Positions 37,209 to 46,847 are shown, counted from the stretch's first letter. The stretch is DNA of 64,000 bases from Metabacillus dongyingensis (GCF_019933155.2 NZ_CP082944.1:3288001-3352000); one strand, 5' to 3'. Notes: generated by a model from the letters alone, not told the origin. Numbers and translations are program-made.

Positions 37209-37220
37209 TTCTGTTTCTCC

Positions 37221-37550
37221 TTAAGAATCTTTTTTTGTCCAGCGGTCTTTGTCTCTAGTATTAAATTTTTTCATCACAAGATTATGAGCTTCTTCGAGAT
37301 CAATATTTAAGGAATTGGCTAGACAAATTAACACAAATAGAATGTCGCCTGCTTCTTCCTCTATCTTTTTTTCCTGTTCTGAATGCTTTTTTGGTTTTTC
37401 ACCGTATGTATGATTTATTTCACGGGCGAGTTCGCCCATTTCTTCTGTCAGCCTTGCCATCATGGCAAGCGGGCTGAAGTAGCCTTCTTTAAACTGCCCG
37501 ATATAGGCGTCAACTTCTTTTTGAAGATCTTTTATCGTTTTATTGCTCAT
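37221..37550 (-). CDS. ypjD: MazG-type nucleotide pyrophosphohydrolase YpjD
   Basis: A 109-residue all-alpha NTP pyrophosphatase. The metal-binding motifs are EEMGELAREINH (EExxE) and EEEAGDILFVLICLAN (ExxD). It hydrolyses nucleoside triphosphates, perhaps damaged ones; the substrate is unknown. First gene of the dapB-mgsA-bsh operon, divergent from ypjC. ATG behind GAGGTGATG. Confidence 0.93.
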   Translation of the reverse strand: MSNKTIKDLQKEVDAYIGQFKEGYFSPLAMMARLTEEMGELAREINHTYGEKPKKHSEQEKKIEEEAGDILFVLICLANSLNIDLEEAHNLVMKKFNTRDKDRWTKKDS

Positions 37551-37690
37551 GATTCATCACCTCTTCTTTATTCCTTTCCATGTTAGCGGGTCAGAGCCTT
37601 TTTGACAAATTTTCAGGTATTGTTTCAGGCTCAGATTGCACCTTTTGTTTCCATCATCTATAATATTATCGCTAAGACTTAGAGCAGAGG

Positions 37691-38575
37691 ATGATGTACA
37701 GCATGTTCAATCAGTTAAAAATACGAAATATTTTCTTTATTTTACTCGGATCAGCTATATTTGCGTTTGGTCTAGTTCATTTTAACATGCAGAACAATTT
37801 GGCTGAAGGCGGTTTTACCGGAATTACCCTGCTTTTATATTTTATTTTTAATATCGACCCTTCCATTTCAAATCTCGTGCTTAACATTCCGATTTTTTTT
37901 ATCGGCTGGAAACTGCTTGGCAGGACAACCTTCCTCTATACCCTAATAGGAACTGTCGCATTATCTGTTTTTCTATGGCTGTTTCAGCGATTCCAGATTA
38001 ATATGCCGCTAAAAGACGACCTGACTCTAGCCGCTTTATTTGCAGGAGTTTTTATCGGTGTCGGGCTTGGAATCATCTTCAGATACGGCGGAACAACAGG
38101 CGGTGTAGACATCATTGCCCGACTTGTACATAAATATAAAGGCGTGAGCATGGGCAAAACAATGTTCATGTTTGATTTTGTAGTCATTGCTCTCTCTCTT
38201 GTCACATATTTATCCTATAAGGAAGCGATGTATACATTAGTGGCGGTATTCATTGCGGCAAAAGTCATTGACTTTATGCAGGAAGGTGCTTATGCAGCCA
38301 AAGGAGCCACCATCATATCTGAGCGAAACGGGGAGATTGCGGATAAAATCATGCAGGAGATGGACCGAGGCGTAACCATCTTAAAAGGTCAGGGTTCTTT
38401 CACTAAAATGGACCGCAACGTTTTATATTGTGTGGTCGGCAAAAATGAAATTGTCCGCCTTAAAACGGTCATTACCTCTGTTGATCCCCATGCATTTGTC
38501 GCAGTAAGCGATGTTCACGATGTGCTTGGCGAGGGATTTACATTAGATGCGGATAAAAATCCGATTCACCGTTAA
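37691..38575 (+). CDS. ypjC: YitT/YpjC family membrane protein (DUF161/DUF2179)
   Basis: A 294-residue membrane protein with five or six TM segments in residues 10-205, then a cytosolic DUF2179 domain (VTILKGQGSFTKMDRNVLYC, then TVITSVDPHAFV). A FRYGGTTGGVDIIARL loop is typical. Transport substrate unknown. It is divergent from ypjD and ends at a bidirectional terminator. The start may be the ATG at 37691, 37694 or 37706. Confidence 0.88.
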   Translation: MMYSMFNQLKIRNIFFILLGSAIFAFGLVHFNMQNNLAEGGFTGITLLLYFIFNIDPSISNLVLNIPIFFIGWKLLGRTTFLYTLIGTVALSVFLWLFQRFQINMPLKDDLTLAALFAGVFIGVGLGIIFRYGGTTGGVDIIARLVHKYKGVSMGKTMFMFDFVVIALSLVTYLSYKEAMYTLVAVFIAAKVIDFMQEGAYAAKGATIISERNGEIADKIMQEMDRGVTILKGQGSFTKMDRNVLYCVVGKNEIVRLKTVITSVDPHAFVAVSDVHDVLGEGFTLDADKNPIHR

Positions 38576-38599
38576 AACATTTTAAACAATCCATTCAAG

Positions 38600-38627
38600 C
38601 AAAAAAGCCTCTTCCGGAGGCTTTTTA
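38600..38627. terminator. Bidirectional terminator between ypjC and ypjB
   Basis: AAAAAAGCCTC/GAGGCTTTTT hairpin with A and T tracts on both sides. Confidence 0.85.
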
Positions 38628-39434
38628 TTTATTCATATCACGTTCACGATTCACTTTATCCTTCTCGCCTCTGTACTTCCGCCATCCAGTATACGAAAGG
38701 GATAAAAAGATAATGCTGCCAGTTGAAATCATAACCCACAATAATGAGGGATCTGCATCGTCCTCTTTTACCCGATTAAACAAATTCTGCAATTCCTCCT
38801 CCATCAATGCAAGCTGATTTACTTGAGACTCTACTGGAATTTGTGTGAAAATAGCATCTTCAACAACAGATCTATGGGCATCCATTCTCTTAAGCTGTTC
38901 TGAATCGATATCCATCATCATGCTTGGATAGACTGTTTCATATAGAGAGACAAATTCATCCCAGTTCTGCTGAAAAGATTGATGATCTCCCATTTTCACA
39001 TCACCCTTCACTTGAGAAAAAGCCGACATGACGGGCTCTTCCATTGAGCTCCATAAAGGCTGATGCTCAGATGCTGCTGCATCCACCACAAGTCTCAGCT
39101 GAATAAGCGCTCTAACTTTCTCATCAGGAGTTATGCCCGTCTCCTGCAGCATTTTGGCTGCTGTTTGCTGTGATGCAGATATTGTGCGAATATCTCTTGC
39201 TGAAATACTGCCGTCATCTTTTAAAGTCTTTTCAAACTCTCTTTGAAAATACTCAACAAGCTGTAGTGATTCTTCAAAACGGTTTTGCTTTGACAGCTGA
39301 AGAGCTGTATCTGAGAGTTTATTTAAATCTTCCCATTCACCTGTGTGATTTGCCTGATGATCAGCTAAAGCCCAATAAGGAAGTGCGACTATCAATATGA
39401 CGAAAAGCGCAATCACCATTTTTCTTTTTTTCAT
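38625..39434 (-). CDS. ypjB: Sporulation protein YpjB
   Basis: A 269-residue secreted/membrane protein: signal-type N-terminus (MVIALFVILIVALPYWALA near residues 5-23), a helical extracytoplasmic domain, and a C-terminal TM helix (WVMISTGSIIFLSLSYTGW) followed by a basic tail. YpjB is a sporulation protein in B. subtilis; its mechanism is not known. Downstream of ypjA, with a hairpin between. Confidence 0.9.
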   Translation of the reverse strand: MKKRKMVIALFVILIVALPYWALADHQANHTGEWEDLNKLSDTALQLSKQNRFEESLQLVEYFQREFEKTLKDDGSISARDIRTISASQQTAAKMLQETGITPDEKVRALIQLRLVVDAAASEHQPLWSSMEEPVMSAFSQVKGDVKMGDHQSFQQNWDEFVSLYETVYPSMMMDIDSEQLKRMDAHRSVVEDAIFTQIPVESQVNQLALMEEELQNLFNRVKEDDADPSLLWVMISTGSIIFLSLSYTGWRKYRGEKDKVNRERDMNK

Positions 39435-39528
39435 CCTTGTCCCTCCTACAGCTTCTACTAAAAAAGTATGAAAAAGTGGACAAGGTTAGACCACCTTTTT
39501 CACTCGAACATCAAAAGGCGGTCTGCTG

Positions 39529-40122
39529 TTAAAGAAAATTTAATTTAAGGGAATTCTTTCTTACGACAAAATGGTATGCGAGATAAATGGAGAAAAGGCT
39601 CAGCCAAAATGTAAAATATCCGATTTCAGGCAAATAATTCATCAGAACACTGTATTTTGGCATCATGCCAAACACATAGTCTATGATTTCGTTATGCAGA
39701 GTCCATACAGCCGCAGCTATTAAATGCCATGCCTTGAATCTGTAATATGGGGCATACAGCAGCCCCTGAACAGCCATTCCGAGATGAGAAAGAATGAGCA
39801 TATAGCCGACCGGATCAAGCACACCTGTCTCATTAAGCACCAGAAGGTTCATCACAACTGCCCAAATACCGTACTTAAAAAGAGTAATAATGGCAAGGGC
39901 TTCAATCAGGGGGAGATTTTTCTTAAATAAAAACCCGAGCATGACGATTGTGAAAAAAAGACTCGCTGTTGGACTGTCAGGGACAAACGGAAGAAAAATA
40001 GGCGGTGTCTCATAAAGCTGATATCTATACCAATAATATCCATAAATCGTTCCGAATAAATTAACAGTAAACATCATAAACAAAAAAGGCTGTTTAACAA
40101 GCAGATATTGAAACCACTTCAT
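39529..40122 (-). CDS. ypjA: YpjA, DUF1405 membrane protein
   Basis: A 197-residue integral membrane protein with five or six hydrophobic helices (LFMMFTVNLFGTIYGYYWY, then FFTIVMLGFLF, then LLYAPYYRFKAWHLIAAAVW). DUF1405, uncharacterised. It follows qcrC in the same order as B. subtilis, with a terminator between. Start ATG at 40122 behind AAAGAAGTTGAAC. Confidence 0.88.
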   Translation of the reverse strand: MKWFQYLLVKQPFLFMMFTVNLFGTIYGYYWYRYQLYETPPIFLPFVPDSPTASLFFTIVMLGFLFKKNLPLIEALAIITLFKYGIWAVVMNLLVLNETGVLDPVGYMLILSHLGMAVQGLLYAPYYRFKAWHLIAAAVWTLHNEIIDYVFGMMPKYSVLMNYLPEIGYFTFWLSLFSIYLAYHFVVRKNSLKLNFL

Positions 40123-40172
40123 GTTTGTTCAACTTCTTTCATTCTCAAATATGTATCTATCCTTAAACGTAG

Positions 40173-40200
40173 AAAAAAAGCTGACTTTTCGTCAGCTTTT
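40173..40200 (-). terminator. Intrinsic terminator of qcrABC
   Basis: AAAAGCTGAC/GTCAGCTTTT stem followed by seven T on the minus strand. Confidence 0.9.
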
Positions 40201-40203
40201 CAT

Positions 40204-40971
40204 TTATTTTGATGTAACACCAGAAACAAACTCAGAAAGGACTTTTAATTCTTCATCCGTGCCTTTGAAAATGCCAGCAGGCATTCCACCTTGTCCCTCT
40301 TTTGCAATCTTAGCAATTTCTTCTGGTTTTAATCCATTATCAACTAATGAAGGACCAGCAGCTCCTCCTGCTAAGGTATCGCCATGACAGGAAACACACG
40401 TTTGTTCAGTGAAAATTTTGTAACCTTCTGATTCTTTGTCTATTTCAGCTTCAGCCTTAATTTTCCCTTGTTCTGCAGCTGCTTCCCAGTCATGAGTAGC
40501 AACAGATTCCCAAGTTAAGAAAATAGTTGCTGAAACTGCAAGAAGCATCATACCAACAGCAACAGGACGTTTTGAAGGCTTGCGTTCTGGTCCGCGGTCA
40601 ATAAACGGTGCAAGAAGCAGTGCTCCAAATGCAAGTCCTGGCATAATAAATGCGCCAATGACTGTATATGGACCTGCAGCATATGTGTATTTCAGCAATT
40701 GATATAAGAATAAGAAATACCAGTCCGGCAATGGAATATATCCAGTGTCAGTCGGATCTGCAACACGTTCAAGCGGCGATGGATGCGCCACAGTCAAACA
40801 TAGGTATCCAATTAGGAAAACGGCTCCGACAAGCCACTCTTTTAAGAGGAAGTTCGGCCAGAACGCTTCCGTTTTACCCGGGTATTCAGAATAATCTTTT
40901 GGAATATTCGGTTTTTTTTCAGCTGGAATACGTGAATCTCCAACAAATTTCATCCCTTTTCCGCGATGCAT
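40204..40971 (-). CDS. qcrC: Menaquinol-cytochrome c reductase cytochrome b/c subunit QcrC
   Basis: Fusion of the C-terminal half of cytochrome b (subunit IV) to a cytochrome c domain. 255 residues: MHRGKGMKFVGDSRIPAEKK at the start, PLPDWYFLFLYQLLKY, three TM helices, and the haem c motif CVSCHG (residue ~200) near the C-terminus with an axial Met in GGMPAGIFKG. Start at 40971 follows GGAGGGGAAATC. Partner of QcrA and QcrB in the bc complex. Confidence 0.97.
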   Translation of the reverse strand: MHRGKGMKFVGDSRIPAEKKPNIPKDYSEYPGKTEAFWPNFLLKEWLVGAVFLIGYLCLTVAHPSPLERVADPTDTGYIPLPDWYFLFLYQLLKYTYAAGPYTVIGAFIMPGLAFGALLLAPFIDRGPERKPSKRPVAVGMMLLAVSATIFLTWESVATHDWEAAAEQGKIKAEAEIDKESEGYKIFTEQTCVSCHGDTLAGGAAGPSLVDNGLKPEEIAKIAKEGQGGMPAGIFKGTDEELKVLSEFVSGVTSK

Positions 40972-41046
40972 GATTTCCCCTCCTTCTTTGGCAGTTCCGC
41001 AAACGAAGTCCGTTTCACTTGCGGTCAATTATTAAAATCAATTATT

Positions 41047-41721
41047 TTATAGAGGTCCAGATATACCCTGCTTTCGAATCATAATGAAGTGAGCTCCCAT
41101 TAATCCAAACAGTGCTGCAGGAAGGAAGAACACATGAATGGCAAAGAAACGAGTCAATGTCTGTGCACCGACGATTTCAGGATGGCCTGCAAGCAATGTT
41201 TTTACTTGAGTGCCGATAAGCGGTGTGGCTTCAGCTATTTGAAGACCAACTTTTGTGGCAAATAGCGCTTTCATATCCCAAGGCAATAAATACCCTGTGA
41301 AACCCAACCCTAACATAACGAAGAAAATTAAAACGCCAACTACCCAGTTAAGTTCACGAGGCTTTTTGTAGGCACCTTGGAAGAATACCCGCAAAGTATG
41401 TAGGAACATCATAACGATAACGAGACTTGCTCCCCAGTGATGCATGCCGCGGACAATTTGTCCGAAAGCGACTTCATTTTGCAGGTAATAAACAGATTCC
41501 CATGCATTTTTAATATCGGGAACATAATACATCGTTAAAAACATACCTGATAATACCTGAATAACTGTTACAAAGAACGTCAGTCCGCCAAAGCAGTAAA
41601 CAAAAGCTGAAAAATGGTGCGCCGGATTTACATGTTCTGGCACTTCATGGTCAGCTATATCTCTCCACATAGGCGTAATATCTAAACGTTCATCAACCCA
41701 ATCATAAATTTTGTTTAACAT
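41047..41721 (-). CDS. qcrB: Cytochrome b6-like subunit QcrB
   Basis: The four-helix cytochrome b subunit that oxidises menaquinol. 224 residues with haem-ligating histidines in MHHWGASLVIVMMFLHTLRV and in the fourth helix (FAIHVFFLPAALF, then GAHFIMIRKQGISG). A conserved covalent haem-binding Cys for this b6-type family is in FVYCFGG. Three bases after qcrA, in the qcrABC operon. Confidence 0.96.
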   Translation of the reverse strand: MLNKIYDWVDERLDITPMWRDIADHEVPEHVNPAHHFSAFVYCFGGLTFFVTVIQVLSGMFLTMYYVPDIKNAWESVYYLQNEVAFGQIVRGMHHWGASLVIVMMFLHTLRVFFQGAYKKPRELNWVVGVLIFFVMLGLGFTGYLLPWDMKALFATKVGLQIAEATPLIGTQVKTLLAGHPEIVGAQTLTRFFAIHVFFLPAALFGLMGAHFIMIRKQGISGPL

Positions 41722-41724
41722 TGA

Positions 41725-42237
41725 TTACGCCTCCTTTCGCGGTTTAGCTGAACCAAGATACAAAAATCCATCTTTCACTTCACTGACGAATACATCGAGT
41801 GGAGCAAGCGGCGGTGTGCCAGGTACATTTGTACCGTCTTTTTCATAGCGCCCATAGTGGCAAGGACAAAAGAATTGGTTAGGATTTTCAGGGTCACTGT
41901 TCCAGTTAACCGTGCATCCTAAATGTTTACATACAGGAGAAAGAGCAACTATATCCCCTTTGTCATTTTTAAAAACCCATGCTGCTCTAGGTTCTTCAGA
42001 CTTGTGCCAGGCATCAACTTGTTTAATTTTAAAATTAAATCGTTGAGGTTCTTTAGTAATTTCATCTACTTTCACTACCTGTACAAGATCTTGATCTTCA
42101 ACCTTGCCCAGTACAGGGTCGAGCGCAAAGCGAACCATTGGCATTAGCATACCCGCAGCCATGAAACCGCCTACACCTGTCAGCGTATAGTTGAGAAATT
42201 GTCGTCTTGAAACCCGATGTTTTTTCTCGCTCATCAT
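41725..42237 (-). CDS. qcrA: Rieske iron-sulfur subunit QcrA
   Basis: [2Fe-2S] Rieske protein of the menaquinol:cytochrome c oxidoreductase. 170 residues: twin-arginine type start SRRQFLNYTL, TM anchor (about 17-36), and cluster motifs CKHLGCTVNW and CPCHYGRYEKDGT. Two adjacent ATG codons precede; either may start it, behind GGGGGGAAA. Confidence 0.97.
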   Translation of the reverse strand: MMSEKKHRVSRRQFLNYTLTGVGGFMAAGMLMPMVRFALDPVLGKVEDQDLVQVVKVDEITKEPQRFNFKIKQVDAWHKSEEPRAAWVFKNDKGDIVALSPVCKHLGCTVNWNSDPENPNQFFCPCHYGRYEKDGTNVPGTPPLAPLDVFVSEVKDGFLYLGSAKPRKEA

Positions 42238-42308
42238 TTTCCCCCCTCTATCTTAAGCTGAAGTCCGTCAGGACATACGATAAAACCATATAAAACTAGG
42301 ACAATCTC

Positions 42309-42337
42309 ATGATATATCAATCTTCCAGTAAGGTCAA
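42309..42337 (-). promoter_or_regulatory. Sigma-A promoter of qcrABC
   Basis: TTGACC, 17-base spacer, TATCAT on the minus strand, about 70 bases before qcrA. Confidence 0.65.
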
Positions 42338-42375
42338 TATTATCCTTTTTTGGAACTTTAAAAATGTAAGGGTTT

Positions 42376-42831
42376 TTATGAAACCCTCCAAGATTGTAAG
42401 AAAATGTTCAAAATTTGACTCACTTGATCCTCAATCATCTTCCTTTTCAGTGACTCGTCCATATGTTCCATAGGAATTGGAGGAATATAGATCACGCTGT
42501 CCTTATGCGGACCGCCTTCATTTCTCCACAATTTATCGCTCGTCACGAAAAAAATATGTTTGAAATTGTCCTTTAATTCATGATACCATTGTAAAATTGT
42601 TTTTTCTCTGTCATGCATTTGTTCTGATATGTACGTGCAGGCCGGAAGCAAAAAGATTCTTCCTTTAAGCTGGCGTTCAAGATCTTCTGTGATCAGCGAT
42701 GTGTACTCTCCCTCTCCCGCCAAAGATTTCAGATTATCTCCAAATCCTATTTGAACAAGCGGGATAATGGCGGTATCTACGTATTCTTTTGACTGAAGAA
42801 ACATGTCAGCGTCTTCTGATGTCCATTTCAT
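42376..42831 (-). CDS. ypiF: YpiF, DUF2487 protein
   Basis: A 151-residue soluble protein that precedes qcrA in Bacillus. It carries KEYVDTAIIPLVQIGFGDNL and LPACTYISEQMHDRE. Function unknown; conserved proximity to the cytochrome bc genes suggests a supporting role but there is no direct evidence. The start follows GGGAGCTGTAAGTC. Confidence 0.88.
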   Translation of the reverse strand: MKWTSEDADMFLQSKEYVDTAIIPLVQIGFGDNLKSLAGEGEYTSLITEDLERQLKGRIFLLPACTYISEQMHDREKTILQWYHELKDNFKHIFFVTSDKLWRNEGGPHKDSVIYIPPIPMEHMDESLKRKMIEDQVSQILNIFLQSWRVS

Positions 42832-43127
42832 GACTTACAGCTCCCTCTCCTTATTATGTAATAATTATATAGATTTTATATGTGTTTGTTAATAAGGTTT
42901 TGAAATTGAGGAAGATATTGGGCTATTGTGAAGAACCTTTTGTTCCAAAATCAGTCTGATTAATATGTTATTTCTGCTTCCCTAAATCTCTTATCGGATG
43001 CTGATTATTAATTGATTCTTGAGCATGGTATGTTTACTCATTTTGTTCTCCTAAAGTTTTATCGTTTTTATTATTTTTTCTCTTTCTTCTTTTCTTAAAC
43101 ACATTATACCGGTTTCTTCCATAAAAA
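42832..43127. other. AT-rich intergenic region, no confident gene
   Basis: Between the amylase terminator and ypiF. It holds a minus-strand TATAAT (43103-43108) and a 16-codon frame at 42991-43041 (MSKHTMLKNQLIISIR) with an AGGAG ribosome binding site; too short to call as a gene. Nothing else is recognisable. Confidence 0.5.
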
Positions 43128-43165
43128 ATAAAAGCCCCTTCATAGATAGAAGGGGCTTTATTTTT
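43128..43165. terminator. Bidirectional terminator after the amylase gene
   Basis: AAAGCCCCTTC/GAAGGGGCTTT stem with A and T tracts on the two sides. Confidence 0.9.
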
Positions 43166-46100
43166 AAGTTTTTTGGTATTTTTTTCGAAACAAAATCGTT
43201 CCCAATATCAGCAAGACAGCTCCTATCATCATGTAAGTATAGGTATTTGTCGAAGTCGCAGGAAGCTTATTGTTTTCATTCTTAGAATCTTTTTCACCTG
43301 CTGGTTTGCTTTCTGATAGATGTTCATTGGATTTATTTTGACCCTGAACTGTTCCGTTTTCTTCATCAATGCCACTCGGACCCGGAGAATTTTCTCCTTC
43401 TGCCGGAGGCTCAGTCCTTTTATTTTCAAGTGATAAAATGAACGTACCTCCAAGCTCCCGATCCGCTAAGTCAACCGTTACTTGCTGTTCACTGGAAACC
43501 TTGTATTTTTTACCGCTGTATAAATCAATAACATCAGCAGCTTTTTCAAATGGCACATCAATTGTTATCTGCTGAATTTCTTCTGTCGTGTTTAATCCGA
43601 TAACCAGAGATTGATCTTTGTATTCTCTCTTGAAGACAAGGTATCCATCTTCATTGCTGCCTGCTACTTTTGCCCGATCTCCTTTTGCAAAAACGCTTGA
43701 ATAGTCTTTACGGATGTTTAATAGCTTCTGGTAGTGAGTTAACAGATCATTATTTTCCGTATTGTCCCAGTCAAGATTATAACGATTTTCATTAAACTCG
43801 CCTTTATCCATATCGCCAGCGTGTTTTCCGGTTTGCCCAAGCTCTTCTCCGTAATAGATAACCGGCTGTCCTTTTGCTGTTATTTGAAGAGCAGCAGCAA
43901 TTTTCTGCTTGCTTTTATCTCCGCCTGCATGCGCCAGCAAGAAACCGTCTTCATCATGGCTGCTCAGGAACTGTCCCATTGTCGCCGTGTTCGAGAGCTT
44001 GCCGCCCCGCTCCTCAAGTCTTGCTTCAACTGCCTCAATCTCACCATTAATAAAATCTCTTGCTTCGTATTTAAAATTGAAATCGAGCAGAGAATCCATC
44101 TGTCCGCTGTTTAAATAGCCGCCTGTATTATCAATGCCGCCGCCATAATACTCCCCAATCAGTTTAAAATCAGGATTTACTTTAGTGAGTTTATTTTTAA
44201 ATGCTTTCCATGTTGTATCTTCCACATGTTTCACAGTGTCTACCCGGAAATAGTCAATTGAATTTCCTTTTTTTGTTTTATGAGATGCCCACGCTGTCTG
44301 CCAGTCAATGATTTGCTCTCTTACAGCTGAATCTTCTGTAATCAGGTCCGGCAGTCCGGCAAGCTCGCCTCTTATGACATCCGTCCCCCCGCTGCGAAGC
44401 ATACCTTTGAAGCGTTCACGATCTTCATCCAGAGGAAAGTTCGGGATGTTCTGATCAAACTTGTCTGATTCTTTTAATCCATAGCCGGTATGATTCAATA
44501 CAACATCGACCATAATCTTTATTTTACGTTCATGTGCCTTATCCAGCAATTCATTCAAATCCTCCATCTCGCCAAGATGTTCATCAAGCTTTGAGAAGTC
44601 CTTTGCCCAATATCCGTGGTAACCGTATTGATTGCCGTTTTTATTATGACGAAGATCCCAATCAATATTATCCACAATTGGTGTAATCCAGATTGTATTG
44701 ATGCCAAGATCATCAAGATAGTCAAGCTTTTCGGATATTCCTTTAAAATCTCCGCCGTGATATGATTCAGGATGATTCACATCATATTTTTCATTATTGG
44801 GATCGTTATTCCCCTGGTCGCCATCATTGAACCGGTCAGTCAGCATAAAATAGATTCTTGCCTCGTCCCAGTCAAAATCTCCTTCTCCTTCGGAAACCCT
44901 TGGTTTTACTGAAATCGCTGCTGTTGTTGTATGTTTGTTGCCAAATTCATCAACAGCTGTAACCGGAATTTCTTTATCACCGGCAGGCACCGAACTCTTT
45001 ACTGACAAAGTCACTTCTTTTAATTGTGGATCGATCTGCAAGTCATCCGGTCCTCCAATAGATGAAGCATCAGCATACATATCTGAAAACAGGATGTTTT
45101 CCTGATCAGATTTTATATCCAGACTTAAGACAGCATTCTGATTGGATGTCACTTCTTTTGGAGATACAGCTGCTTTCATCTTTACTTTTGGAATGACGTA
45201 GTCGATATATGATTTTTCATTATATGGATCTGTTACTTCTTTCGTTGTTCCGCCCATTGTGACAAGAAACTTGTATTCATACTTCCCCTCTTTTGGCAGT
45301 TCAAATGTATATAAGAAATATTCATTTTTCTCATCATATTTCATGTCAAATTGCTTGCCGTCAATTTTTATTTTTACATGATCAATATCAGACATCGCAT
45401 TGTTTTCGAATAGCTCCTGATCGCGATAGAAGAATGTTGCTTTTCCTTCCGATATGACAGGACCCTTTATCGCTGGAATTGTGTGAAACTCACTCTTACC
45501 GCTTTCGACAAACACTTTTGTCAGCGGCTGTGATGGATCTGTTTCAATATACCTGTCTTGATCATATGGATCCTTTACAGCCCAGTTCTGACCTTTTCTA
45601 ATCACAAATCCTATGTTCGATGCCTCCGCTCCTACTTCAAACTTTGAAACGGCACCTCTATCATTCTCTTCAGTAAACAGCTTTTCGCCATCTTCAAGTC
45701 CCGTTTGCCAAGTCCAAATATTCCAGCCGTCATAATCGGCATCCTCTCTGGAATACGTAAACTGTACATACCTTTTAACCGGACTGTTCATCTCACTTGT
45801 TTTTAAAGAAAGAGAGAGATCCTGCTCTAATGCTGTTCCTGATTTTTCTCCGGTGATGGATTGTTTTGGAACAGTAAGCGTATAATCTAGCTCTTTTTGC
45901 AGAATCTCAGGAACTATTTTCAGCTGGTTTGCAGCCGCAGTAATTTCTGAATTTACAGCCTGTCCACCATTTTCTATAAGGGAAATGCTATTCGGCTGCT
46001 CCAGTTTTATTGGCTCATTGAACGTCAGGGTAATTGGTGAAGTTGTTTTAACATCCGCAGCTCCATCAGCAGGTGCTGCTGAAGTAAGTTCAAGCTGTTT

Positions 46101-46847
46101 TGCATCGATGATTCCTTTAATGGTATATTCAGCGCCATAGACTGATTGCTTATTTGAATCATCTTTTTCATTCCATGATCCTGCAGCAGTATTTCCGCTG
46201 GCCTCAGGGCTTACATCAAATGCACCATGTTCAGCAGCAGTATTTCCGCTTAATACGGCAATTGCTTTTAGTGAATCATTATTTTCAAGCCCCATTTCAC
46301 TTAATGGGATTTTCCCTTCAAATCCCTTCGTGCGGTCAGATGCAAACTGTGCACCTTTGATATTTTCCCAAGTGGAAAGTCTGGGATGATTAAAATCTTC
46401 TGCACTGTATAACGCAGCTCGGGCTATTTCACGATCATTCTTTATTCTTGAAACGATATGAAACTGAGGTTTTGCATCTGTACCTCCAAAATGGAATGGT
46501 GCTCCCCATGGATTTCCTTCCACATTCGAATCTTCGTTATTTACGTTTAATGCCAGATTCATGTACATGCCATTGTCGCCCCAGTTTGGGACATTTTTAG
46601 CATCAACCCAGTAATAGAGAAATTTGCTGTCATTTTTCAGATAGACATTTCCGAGATGAAATCCTTTATATCCCGGGTTTGCAGATGATGCCAGCGGTTC
46701 TGTTCCTGCCCAGTCATGATCGTTTCCATCAACCGTTATTACGCTTTTTTCATCAGCGGCAAATGCCTGCCAAGAACTCATTACACCACTTGACAGGAGC
46801 AGAATAATTAACAGAAAGGATGTCCATTTCCTTCTCATTCTCCTCAT
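43164..46847 (-). CDS. Secreted, wall-anchored GH13 alpha-amylase/pullulanase-type enzyme
   Basis: A 1227-residue extracellular starch-degrading enzyme. Signal peptide (basic start, hydrophobic run, cut near AFAADEKS). N-terminal beta domain (about 30-235, glucodextranase-like), an Ig-like domain (about 255-345), a starch-binding-type module (about 360-460), a second beta module, then the GH13 barrel (about 660-1090). The barrel has DVVLNH (about 781), FRVDTVKH with the nucleophile Asp (about 869), GEYYGG with the acid Glu (about 899), and SSHDED (about 962). The C-terminus has a spacer, LPATS, a TM helix and basic residues: a sortase signal with Ser instead of Gly. A cre site is at 46907-46920. 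No counterpart stands here in B. subtilis. Confidence 0.93.
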   Translation of the reverse strand: MRRMRRKWTSFLLIILLLSSGVMSSWQAFAADEKSVITVDGNDHDWAGTEPLASSANPGYKGFHLGNVYLKNDSKFLYYWVDAKNVPNWGDNGMYMNLALNVNNEDSNVEGNPWGAPFHFGGTDAKPQFHIVSRIKNDREIARAALYSAEDFNHPRLSTWENIKGAQFASDRTKGFEGKIPLSEMGLENNDSLKAIAVLSGNTAAEHGAFDVSPEASGNTAAGSWNEKDDSNKQSVYGAEYTIKGIIDAKQLELTSAAPADGAADVKTTSPITLTFNEPIKLEQPNSISLIENGGQAVNSEITAAANQLKIVPEILQKELDYTLTVPKQSITGEKSGTALEQDLSLSLKTSEMNSPVKRYVQFTYSREDADYDGWNIWTWQTGLEDGEKLFTEENDRGAVSKFEVGAEASNIGFVIRKGQNWAVKDPYDQDRYIETDPSQPLTKVFVESGKSEFHTIPAIKGPVISEGKATFFYRDQELFENNAMSDIDHVKIKIDGKQFDMKYDEKNEYFLYTFELPKEGKYEYKFLVTMGGTTKEVTDPYNEKSYIDYVIPKVKMKAAVSPKEVTSNQNAVLSLDIKSDQENILFSDMYADASSIGGPDDLQIDPQLKEVTLSVKSSVPAGDKEIPVTAVDEFGNKHTTTAAISVKPRVSEGEGDFDWDEARIYFMLTDRFNDGDQGNNDPNNEKYDVNHPESYHGGDFKGISEKLDYLDDLGINTIWITPIVDNIDWDLRHNKNGNQYGYHGYWAKDFSKLDEHLGEMEDLNELLDKAHERKIKIMVDVVLNHTGYGLKESDKFDQNIPNFPLDEDRERFKGMLRSGGTDVIRGELAGLPDLITEDSAVREQIIDWQTAWASHKTKKGNSIDYFRVDTVKHVEDTTWKAFKNKLTKVNPDFKLIGEYYGGGIDNTGGYLNSGQMDSLLDFNFKYEARDFINGEIEAVEARLEERGGKLSNTATMGQFLSSHDEDGFLLAHAGGDKSKQKIAAALQITAKGQPVIYYGEELGQTGKHAGDMDKGEFNENRYNLDWDNTENNDLLTHYQKLLNIRKDYSSVFAKGDRAKVAGSNEDGYLVFKREYKDQSLVIGLNTTEEIQQITIDVPFEKAADVIDLYSGKKYKVSSEQQVTVDLADRELGGTFILSLENKRTEPPAEGENSPGPSGIDEENGTVQGQNKSNEHLSESKPAGEKDSKNENNKLPATSTNTYTYMMIGAVLLILGTILFRKKYQKT

